The notes under the pieces were generated by a model that did no database searches, was not told where the DNA came from, and was given only the letters and a program-made list of their open reading frames with translations. The position numbers were made by a program, and so were the translations under genes. Below, piece after piece: positions 55,366 through 64,000 of a stretch of 64,000 nucleotides of DNA; within the stretch, counting starts at the first letter, position 1, and every line of letters starts with the position of its first letter. Source of the stretch: Catenaria anguillulae PL171 (lineage: Eukaryota; Blastocladiomycota; Blastocladiomycetes; Blastocladiales; Catenariaceae); assembly GCA_002102555.1 (NCBI GenBank), contig MCFL01000016.1, forward strand, positions 186,001-250,000. The letters run 5' to 3'.

Positions 55366-58300
55366 TCATCCCGCTCTCCCACTGGCATACGCCCAACTGA
55401 CGCCCGCCAACGCCACAAAATGTACAATCAACCCACCCAATACACCCGTCCTGACTCGATCTGCCGCCTGCTCCCTGTGCTCCTGCCCCGGGCCAGCAGG
55501 TGAAGGCGCGGCCGCCGTCGTCACCAACCATTCCGTCGTTGCCAGCGCACAGCACGTCAATGCGACCGAAATGTTGGTGGGCACCTGCGACGGGACCGCC
55601 ATGAGCGCTGCGACTTGCGCAATACGCGCGCCGGCAGCAATCCAAGTGTTGAATGATGTTGATGGAGCAGCGGCAGTTGGCGGCGGAAGCGCTGCGAGTG
55701 GAAGCGCAGTTTGAATAGGCGCTGTAACAGGCTCGAGCGATACGTCGGTAGAAGAGGCAGGGATGGGCCGTAGGCGTGCGCCGCTGGTGGATAGCGCACG
55801 TGTGTACGATTGCGTAGTGTCGTCTCGGACCCGTCGGCGGCGGGTTGCAAGTCACCGAAATCCCACGTGGTCTTACGCGCAGATGCTGACCGCGTGCCCG
55901 AGGCGGCATACGTGTTGGACCGGCCTCGACGTGTACTTTGAGTCTCGACGGGCGTGCCGCTTGCGCCTTCACCAAGGCTCGATCCAGCATCCACGTCCAT
56001 TGGATTGGATCGTCACCACCCATTTCATTGCCCGCATCATCACTGGCCCCTCCTTCCTCACCTTCCACATGAGCCAAAATCCGCTCCAACACGTGCACCA
56101 CCTTTCCCGCCGTCGGCCGCTGCCCGGGCTCCTTGCTCAAACACTGTGCAATGAGCGCCATGAATGCCTTGGGCACCCGCTGCGGGTTCACGCCCGCCGC
56201 CATTTCGCCCACGAGCGAGGTCGGATTGCAAGATAGAATCTCTCGCGCAACTTGTCCACGTCAGCGCGGTGCACAAATGGGACGTGGCCAGCAAATGCAA
56301 CGTAAAGAGCAATGAGGCCCAGTGACCACACGTCGGCCTTGGGCGAGTATGTGGTGAGGAAGCGGCCAGTGACGGGGTCGCGCTTGAGACATTCGGGTGC
56401 AGTGAAATCAATGGTGCCTGTGTTGCCTGTGCGGTCGGCGCGGTCGGGTTGGAGATGACGTCGAATTCGCCAAAGTCCGCAATGAGCGGAATCGGGCTGT
56501 GAAAGAGGTGCGTTCGGTCAATTACGGGTGAGGGGGGCATGTTATACCATAAACCAGGAAAGAATCAACGCACATTTTGTTCGTCGGAGGGACGGCACCA
56601 GGCTCGAGTGAATCTTGTGGCACGACTCCATCATCTTGCCCCGCTTCTGCAGCTGGTGACGTGCCCTCGGCTGCACCAGTGGCGCCAGCCGGTATGCCCT
56701 GGTCCGACTCCCACGACAAGAGAATGTTAGGCGGTTTAAGCTATGAGGTTCGCACACAAGGATTAGAAATGCACACTCGCAACATCAAGATGATGATGCC
56801 AAACGTACGTCTCGATGTACCACGCCCAACTTGTGCAAATGCTCCAAACCTCTTGCCACCCCCAACACCAATTTGACGACCGACTTTGTACCCAGCACGC
56901 GCACAATCCGCCCATGCTGGCCCACGGCCCAGCCGCCTTCGGTGCCAATCTCTGCCCACGCCGCAGGTAATTTTGGCAACGCAGACACCCTGGCCGCCCG
57001 CTTCCTGGCCTTGACCGCGGCTGCCTTGCCCCCACCCGCCGCCGCCGCCGGCTCTGGCGCCTCCTCGCCCTCGGGCAAAAGAAAATCTTCCAAATTTCCC
57101 CCATTCGCCCTCTCCATCAATATAAACAAGCTCGGCACCAACGGCCCAAACGTCGAATGCTGTGCGTGCTCGAGCCACGCGTGCTTGTACGCAATGATGT
57201 TTGGGTGGCGCAAGCGTTCGAGCAAGGTGACTTCGCGCAGCAACCTTGACAGCCACGGGTGATTGTTGCCGACGGCAACCTTTTTGATGGCATACTCGCC
57301 CAGAGGTATGTCGTCTAGTACGTGCCGGCAAAGGTACACGGCGCCGTGTGCGCCGCGGCCCAGTTTGCCGAGCTCGTGGAAGAAGCGCGAGTAGTAGCCT
57401 TGGTTGAAGGAGGTGGCGTTGACTCCCGGGGTGGGTGAGGTAGGCGTCGTGGACGCGGCGGAGGTGTTTGAGTTGGCGTTGGGAGGGTGGCGGTGGTCCG
57501 CGACAATGGATGGTGTGGAAAACGGATCAGGGGATGATGTGCGGTTTGGAGATTCAGGTGGCGACGAAGCGAGCGACGCCGTTGAGGCAATCGGATAGGT
57601 CGAACTGAACAAACCGACAAGCAATGAATGAGAATTGATTCTTGAGAGCTCGTGAATACTTGGCAGAGTGTACGTACTGGACATTGGCAAGCAAACGAAA
57701 GTAATCCCGATCTTGGTACGTTGGCATTGCGACTACAGGCACAATCTGCCCACCTCCCACACCAGTTGATGTGGCCGACCCAGGCGAGGAATCGAGGTTG
57801 ACTTGATCAATCTCCATTGGGTCGTCCAGCTCGCCATCATCTTGTTCATCCGACCCGAATTGCGAAGCAGCCATGTGCGGGAAGATGGAGCAGGAAGCTG
57901 TCCAACAGGAAAAGCGCGTCCACACATTGGACAGCAATGGTGTTGGTGGCCGTGATGGTGCGAAGATCGTGCAGCGGCGGCGATGACAGCGCAACCGCAT
58001 TGGGTGAATGCCAGGTGCAGAAACGGCGGTCGAGTGGTTGGGGGATGTGACAGGCGAGTGAGCGGTTTGGATTGCAGCGCATGCGAACGGCGGTTGTACA
58101 GCACGATTTGGCGGGCGTCGTTGTTGACTCTGTATACAAAAAAAGAACATGTCGATCAGAAAACCATGTGCCCCATCGAAGCACAGAACGAATTCCCAAA
58201 CGCACAAAATGATCTGCCACGAGCCAGGATGCGACAAGGACTGCTCGGAAGCGGAAGGAACGGTTACTCTTGCGCTCTCGGCCGGCAAGATCGAGTCCAT
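55366..58300 (-). CDS. IKS1: IKS1-type protein kinase with C-terminal membrane segments
   Basis: Ser/Thr kinase of the fungal IKS family. Exon 1 starts at ATG 58300 (MDSILPAESA) and, with a GTGCGT donor, joins to VNNDARQIVLYNRRSHALQ. A CPMCGRAFPVG zinc-like pair and DRDYFRLLANVQ follow, as in yeast Iks1. The kinase domain has LGRGAHGAVYL, GEYAIKKVAVG, LREVTLLERLRHPNIIAYKH, GVVHRD split by an intron from LKPPNILL, IADFGEF and GTIDFTAPECLKRD, with SPKADVWSLGLIAL. The C-terminus has two hydrophobic helices (NISVALTCCALATTEWLV; GVLGGLIVHFVALAGVSWAY), which agrees with membrane anchoring. The DFG exon and the end of the kinase change frame, so some junctions are uncertain. Yeast Iks1 has no settled role. 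Confidence 0.85.
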
Positions 58301-59010
58301 GGCCGGATTGAGTTGGCCGCGAGCACCTGCCGGTCACCAGCACTGGCGGCGGGAATCGCAACGATGAAGTTTGGGGAGATCCCTGATGATCAACTGACAT
58401 GCTCGAAGTGCCGGTCGAGGACGAACAATCGGCTGCGCGCCATTCGGACGCCGTGAATGACGCTGACGATGGCACGGAACCGGCCAAGACGCGTATTGGC
58501 GTCGAGGGCATTGCCGAGCCCGACATGGTAGATGACGACGACGACGAGCCCAGAGGTGGCGGTGGAGGCTCGGACACTACCGACGCCAAGAGGTCCCAAT
58601 CGTCGACATCGCCCGGCTTAGCTGCTTCCCCTTGGCCACTGCCGCGGTCCCAAGTGCCGATGGTGGTGTCGATGGATGAGGCGGCGTCGTTGAAGCCATG
58701 ACGGAACAGCGTCGACGTTGATGGAGCCGAACTTGCAGAAACGTGAGCACAAAGTTGAGATAGTCGACGGAAAGAGTGGAATAAAACCAAATGCTGTGGG
58801 TGCTATTGTTGGATATTGATGGTTATGTGTGCATGTATAAGTATATCATTCTCAGTACATGTATTCATTCTGATTTGATTCCAACTTGCAGTGAAGACCG
58901 CGATCAATCATCATCCTTCGCGGAGCAGCCATGTTCCCCGTTCTACGTTCTACGTTCTACGTTGCATACAGCCACCTCGGTCACTCGTAAACATCCCTGT
59001 CCCATGCGCC
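58301..59010. other. region upstream of IKS1
   Basis: Minus-strand coding-like, Ser/Pro/Gly-rich sequence at 58390-58700 (DDWDLLASVVSEPPPPPLG) could be an unrecognised upstream exon or a small gene, but no start or splice pattern is convincing. A triple TTCTACG tandem lies at about 58933-58955. Confidence 0.35.
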
Positions 59011-59794
59011 TTAGCTCCTGAGGCCGAGAAACGACAAGAAAAGGTCCCAGGCCTTGGCTTTCTCCAATCTCTGCTTCTCTTGCCCGACCTGCTCGGCAAT
59101 CGTCGCTTCGTCGAGCGATTCCGCCAACGGCATCCACGGCAAACTCACGCCTGGCAGTCCTTGTGCTTGAGCATACACCCAATTGTACATCCGGTTCGCA
59201 AACAAGACGCTATCCTTGAACGGCAATGGCACAGCCCGACCGTTCTTGCGCATGCCCGCCGGTGAGGCGGCGCCCAAGCGAATGGAATCATGCGCCCCGC
59301 CGAGCCCAGCAGGTCCGTAGAACGTGAATTCCACGAGCAAGGCGCCCACAGGCAATGTACCCGCGTCGAGGGAAACGGGTGAGGTGACCTTTTGAGACGG
59401 CTGGAGGCCGGCATCGTTGTAGATGGAAATGAGGACGCGATCCTTGGAGCTTTTGCCGCTGGCACTGAATTGCGGGCTGGCGATGACTTGGCAATGCAAT
59501 CCAGCGGCGCCAAGAGGGGACAGTGCGGGAGCCGTCGTAACCAACTCGGCGAATGTCTCGGGCGCAAGAGGAGTTTGGAATAGCTTGGACGAGACGGTTA
59601 GGGTCATGTTGGATGGATTAAAGGCAAGGGAGGACACTGTCGTCGGAACAGTACATTTGAAGACTGCAGAGAGGGCGTCTGCATGTATTTGAAGACCGGA
59701 TAAAGAGGCGACCGATTGTCTGCCTGTTTCATCAACATTTGACTGCCAAGATGGGCCAAGACCGGTTCTGGTTGCTCTCCCTGGCTGCCTCATT
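59011..59794 (-). CDS. Hypothetical protein, single exon
   Basis: A clean ORF of 260 codons from ATG 59794 (MRQPGRATRTGLGPSW). The middle looks like a beta-rich domain (SSLAFNPSNMTLTVSSKLFQ; HCQVIASPQFSASGKSSKD; VLISIYNDAGLQPSQKVTSP; ALLVEFTFYGPAGLGGAHDS). The C-terminal 70 residues are helical (FANRMYNWVYAQAQG; QEKQRLEKAKAWDLFLSFL). The body resembles proteins with a strand-rich domain followed by a helical tail, but I cannot name the family. No signal peptide. Confidence 0.6.
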
Positions 59795-60000
59795 GTTGAC
59801 GCTTTGTTTATGTGTTGAGACAATGCCCGATCTCTGTCTCACGCTGACACACGTGTTGCACTGACACAAGCTCAAGTTTTCCGAATGGGCTGACAACCTG
59901 GCACTGCCATACCACCGGTACATTGTCAAGTCCACTATTGCTCTCGGAATCCACAGTCCTCCTGCGTATCGGCACCTTGGTGGGTCATGAGTGCTCCGAA

Positions 60001-62254
60001 TCACTCAGACTCGGAGCCATCTTGGACTTGCGATCCGTCGTCATCGGAATGCGAATTGGTTGACAAACCCCGTTTCTTCCACCATTTCAATCCGCAATTG
60101 TCCTGGCTTGACATCAAGAACTGATGCCCTTCCTCGGTCCACATACATGTGGCCTCATTAGAATCACGATACGAATACATCCACTCATAAACGGCGACAC
60201 CCGCCCTGCTTGGCAAGCCAAATCCAAATCAAACGGCAATGCAGCCTTGAGTAACTCCCCACTATCACGGTCGCTCAGCAGCTGCGAGTATTCAAAGATG
60301 GCAGACCCAGTGCATGACAGCAGATGCCGTAGGAAAGTGGATACCCTTTCCACAAAGTGTAAAGGGAGAGTTGGCTATCGTCCGACAAGAACGGGGCTGT
60401 TACAAACTTGGCGCTGCCGTCAGGCGTTGTGTGGCCAATCATGCCCAACAATGCCCACAAGTCGGCTGGCCCAAGTTGGAAATCGATTGCTTGGTTCTGA
60501 GAGTCATTACAAACCTTGACAAGAACTTGACCCTTGAGTCCAAGGCGAGCAGCATTTCTCACAATCCACTCCAATCCACGATGCCTTAAAACGCCCTCCA
60601 ATACCCAAGTCACAATAATTGCACGAATGTCGCGAGCAGGGTCGTTGGATTAACCTTTGCGAATCCATTCTTCAGTCATCCACTCCACAATATCCAGCTT
60701 TTCTGCTGCAAATGCGGCGACGACGATAGACTCCATGATATCCCGCTGCTGCCACACCATTGATTCATGGTCACCGCCAAGGTCCACGTTTTCCCAGTAC
60801 CACTGAATCGCCTCCAAATGTCCCCAATCGATTGCCTGAGTCAAGACGACCTCATGCAGCTCGTCCACCTTTGCCTGGCCGAAAACCGTGAGGAGCAAAT
60901 CGAGGAAAGCAACATGATTGCCGGCAAACGCAAACTCGACGTTACGTGCCCGAGTAGCTTGCGCTTTGATATGAGACTGCACTGCTTCCTTGTCAAACTT
61001 GAGCCACCATTCCATGACATGCACAAAACCTTGCAGCGCAAGACAGTCCAATAAAGTGAACTTATCGTGCAGATGATTTACCAGTTTGGCGGCAACACGC
61101 TCGGGCACAATTGACCACACGGCGGTGATTGTTTTGCTCACTTTGGCGTTCAGCGCGCTGGAATCCACCCATCCCTTTTCATGCAACCAGTCCAAGACAT
61201 GCACATGGCCAGCACAGCTCGCATACACTGCAAATTCAACCCACGAATCGCTCATTTCGCCAACCATATCGAACTGCACCAAGCACTTTTCAATGAACTC
61301 GATACTTCCCGAAAAGCAGGCAAACGGAATCACGTCGTGCACAAATCCACCATTTTCCAAAAATGCCGCCAAACACTCGGCGACCCTCTGAGCATTTCCA
61401 AACACAAACAACACGGTCATGACCTCGGTCGTGATACCATTAAAGTATAGCATGCAGTAATCGAGCCACCATTCCAAAGCCCCTGCCTGCATTCCACGAC
61501 AAGCAACAGCAATTGCCTCTTCAAACCCATGAGTCAGAAACCAAGACAAGTCGTCCCGCCCGCGATCAGAATCCGAGTCGCTGAAATCATCTGCATCAGA
61601 ATCCTCCTCATCAGTGCCGCTGGCCACAGCTTTACCTTGATCTAAATCGTTCTTGAAAAAGTGCTCAAACCACCAGTCAAGAACCGGCACATTCCCCATT
61701 CGCGTCGGCTCCAAAAGCGAATGACGCAGCATTTCTTCATGGCCCGTCGCGGGGTATATCTTGCCCAATCGGCCCGAATCCAACCACCATTGCAGAACGG
61801 CCACATGGCCTTCGTCGGTGGCCGTTTGCATTGGGTTGGTGTGCCCAATGATGAAATCTGACTTGTGCCACCATTCAAGTACTTGCACATGTCCTAATCC
61901 CGAAACCTCGTCAAGCAAATCCCAATCCCGGTACTGCATCGGCCGAAAAAACGGTGCCTTGATCAGCTTGTGAGCAAGCGTATCCAGCAACCACATGTTG
62001 TTGTCCAAGCTTGCCACGTTGGCGTCGATCCACGGGCATTGCATGATGACGGCGTATGAGAGTTCGGGGGCGCACGAGCGAGGGAGAGCGTTGAGATACG
62101 GAGTAAGCATTTGGGCGGCCGAGTTGATGGTGATCCCTGGTTGGCACATGGCCGGCGAGGTGAGGCGGATGGCCCAGGTCAGTACACCCTTAACGACGGG
62201 CTCGGGCAGCGTTTGCGGGTCGGTTGCATAGAGTTGTAACATGTCAAGCATCAT
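60001..62254 (-). CDS. Ankyrin-like repeat protein with VLEWW units
   Basis: A 534-codon frame from ATG 62254 is made of degenerate ankyrin-like repeats of about 33 residues. The repeating core is GHV.VL(E/D)WW: GHVQVLEWWHKSDF, GHVAVLQWWLDSG, GNVPVLDWWFEHF, GHVHVLDWLHEKGW, GFVHVMEWWLKFD, GHLEAIQWYWEN. An acidic stretch (DEEDSDADDFSDSDSD) breaks the array in the middle. Ankyrin arrays bind proteins. Large families of this W-rich type are, to my knowledge, typical of Blastocladiomycota. A TAA at 60650 ends the frame, but the same frame reopens (TWVLEGVLRHRGLEWIVRNA) and coding-like sequence with KWWKKRGL continues in other frames to 60001. The gene may therefore be longer and interrupted. Confidence 0.75.
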
Positions 62255-62852
62255 TCATTGATATCAAGTATTACTTGATTTCTGCACGAAGTTGTCCCCA
62301 CGTCAAAGTTATTTATATACACTGCACCACCCTCCATGGGCCGCCGCTGCCGACTGCCCGATTTCACGGGGCGACAGTCGGGCTCGGGCGACAGCTTCTG
62401 TAAGTTCAGTCATTCCTTTCCCTGGTGTGGTTCACTTGTCCTCCCGATTGGTAATCGAAGTCGTTGCTCCGGCTCCTGTTTCTGTTTCTGCCTGAAATTT
62501 CTCAAATCTGGCAGCAGCTCGGCAGCCCGTCCAGCAAGAGCACCGAGAGTACTGTTCATATTCATAGCAGCGCTGCATCTCATTTCGATCCCCAGAAAGA
62601 CATGCCCGTCCCTGTCCAGCAGCTTGCAAAACCGACAAAGCGCAAATGCATCCCACTTGAAGCCCACCAGCACCACTGGTGGCATTCAACGCGTTTGCTT
62701 CTGTTTTGCCCACAACTCGTCCATTTCATGTGTTCTGAGCACACCGCCAACACGGGCGGGGTCACTGCTTTCAAATCGTGCTTCCAAGCCCCAAATAATC
62801 ACTTTTTACGGTTTTTTAAACCAGTTCAATGATGATTTACATCGAATAATAA
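62255..62852. other. intergenic, nothing recognised
   Basis: The first 80 nt include TTATTTATATACACTGC, a TATA-like box for the minus-strand ankyrin-like gene or a neighbour. No gene supported. Confidence 0.4.
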
Positions 62853-62925
62853 GGGGGTTTAGCTCAGATGGTAGAGCGCGCGCTTCGCATGCGTGAGGCC
62901 AGGGGTTCGATTCCCCTAACCTCCA
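62853..62925 (+). tRNA. tRNA-Ala (CGC)
   Basis: A 73-nt intronless cloverleaf. The acceptor GGGGGTT pairs with AACCTCC and has the G3:U70 pair that defines alanine tRNAs. The D arm is GCTCAGATGGTAGAGC, the anticodon stem-loop CGCGCTTCGCATGCGTG gives anticodon CGC, the T arm is AGGGGTTCGATTCCCCT and the discriminator is A. A short T run follows downstream (GTTTTTGTTT), as expected for pol III termination. Confidence 0.95.
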
Positions 62926-64000
62926 TACTAGTTTTTGTTTCACTTGTGGCTGTATTTTGAGAGTGCTTACGTATGGCGGTCGATGAGCAGCACTTGAAAT
63001 GTATACTGCCGCGCTGCAGTTTTCAGCTTTCCCGTGCTGGATCCAGCCAACATATGTCCGAAACGCGACCAGGAACGAACAGACAGCGGCTGCCTCCTGA
63101 TGCGCCGGCGCAATGGGATAACCCAAGTGACCATAAACGGCATCGCAAGTGCATCGCCGAGTATACAAATGAGCCATTCTTGGCTGTTTACCAGCACGCC
63201 TCATCACGAAAGGACGCCATGATGGCTCAGGTCACTGTGAGAAACAGAGAAGGCGAGAGTACCCGTGCGAGACACGGTTTTTTTTCTCAATCATGAGCAC
63301 CCTTGCATCATGTCAGTTTCGCACGCAAGGTTGCATGTTGTATACCCGTATCCATGCAGCTGTATACCTCTTTGCCTGTTCATAATCGCTCACCTCACAT
63401 TTGATAAATGCGTCTGGAGCAAGCATTTGGTCATCCCCCTCCAATCTTCCCCAGCCTAGACTCTCTCCTTCACCACGAAACGGCCCGCCACACCTTACGC
63501 AAGAACCTGCTCATCGCCTCCATTTCTGTCGGATCCTAGGTCCAGCGCCCCGTCGACCCGTCCACGCGCGCGGTTTCGACTGATGCCTCGTAGAACAGCA
63601 AAAGCAACGAGTGTCAGTGACTCACGAGCGGCGTCGTGATACTGCCAGACTCCTCAAAGCCGTCTTGAAGAGCAATGCCATAAAGGCGCACAAGTTGCCC
63701 GCGTCTTTGGCAAAGCATAGAGCAGGTTTGCAGCTGCCGTCACTCTCCAAGCGTGTGCATCCTTCACTGTCTCAAGCTCGTCTCAAAGAAATCAAGGCGA
63801 AGCATGTGTGGACAGTCGGTTCAGCCACTTGCACAGTTGCTGCAAGGTCCGGACTCGAGTTGGGAGATCAATCATGACTTGCATGTCTTTGGTCTTGTCG
63901 CGGACGGCGGACAATACCGGTTGTTGTGCCAATGTGGTATCTCATACCGGTGCCCTTTTCTGCTATTTTTTGTTATCCTTATTATTCTTTGTCTTATGTA
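62926..64000. other. right edge, no clear gene
   Basis: An 88-codon frame at 63611-63877 (LLKAVLKSNAIKAHKLPASL; a basic helix, SQARLKEIKAKHVW) could be part of a gene running off the window, but no start, splice site or family is evident. Nothing else recognised. Confidence 0.3.

Noticed and set aside
1-64000. CRISPR array, rRNA genes, telomeric repeats or replication origin
   Set aside because: No regularly spaced direct repeats, rRNA cores or telomere-type tandem arrays were seen. Fungal origins cannot be called by eye.

Overview
The window looks like nuclear DNA of a zoosporic fungus, most likely a member of Blastocladiomycota. It is GC-rich. Genes are packed on both strands and cut by many short GT-AG introns, mostly 30-110 nt. 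Several genes are fungal markers or shared eukaryotic genes: VID27, an IKS1-type kinase, TFB2, SUB2, LSM4, LSM5, RPL39 and a transportin. An ankyrin-like protein with repeated VLEWW/VLDWW units and a solute-binding-protein/7TM receptor fusion resemble families I associate with blastoclads. That placement is inference from gene content; no rRNA or marker tree was possible.

Layout. 1-2.3 kb: two diverged copies of an unrecognised, degraded coding unit. 2.6-10 kb: LSM4, folylpolyglutamate synthase, a PPR-type mitochondrial protein (minus) and a sphingomyelin-synthase-like enzyme. 11.2-12.4 kb: first copy of a dispersed non-coding repeat R. 12.8-22.9 kb: an unknown protein, SUB2, a small multi-pass membrane protein, a small tail-anchored RAMP4-like protein, a cysteine-rich CX3C protein and hexokinase. 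23.2-25.7 kb: a 5'-truncated LINE with poly(A) tail and target-site duplication, inserted at the end of a 1-kb inverted-repeat DNA element. 25.8-29.7 kb: a large receptor gene (signal peptide, solute-binding domain, seven membrane helices, PH-like domain). 29.9-38 kb: tRNA-Cys, a MED8-like protein, RPL39, VID27, a SINE-like pair and an IQ/coiled-coil protein. 38.6-41.5 kb: a small secreted protein, pieces of a lineage-specific gene family, and repeat R copy 2 (inverted). 42-50 kb: TFB2, an unknown protein, LSM5 and transportin. 50.2-55.1 kb: the only near-complete member of that family, two more pieces, and repeat R copy 3. 55.3-64 kb: IKS1-type kinase, an unknown protein, the ankyrin-like protein and tRNA-Ala.

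How the genes fit together. Much of the window is core nuclear housekeeping: mRNA decay and splicing (LSM4, LSM5), mRNA export (SUB2), transcription and repair (TFB2, a possible Mediator subunit), nuclear import (transportin) and translation (RPL39, two tRNAs). Folate and sugar metabolism and sphingolipid synthesis are also present. The accessory layer is the receptor, the repeat-associated gene family, the ankyrin-like protein and the mobile elements.

Caveat. Many clearly conserved genes are interrupted by what look like single-base deletions, several of them inside short homopolymers (SUB2, transportin, LSM4 and others). This looks more like residual sequencing error than gene death, so stop codons and frames here should be trusted less than usual. 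Coordinates of multi-exon genes were worked out by eye from splice signals and conserved protein motifs.
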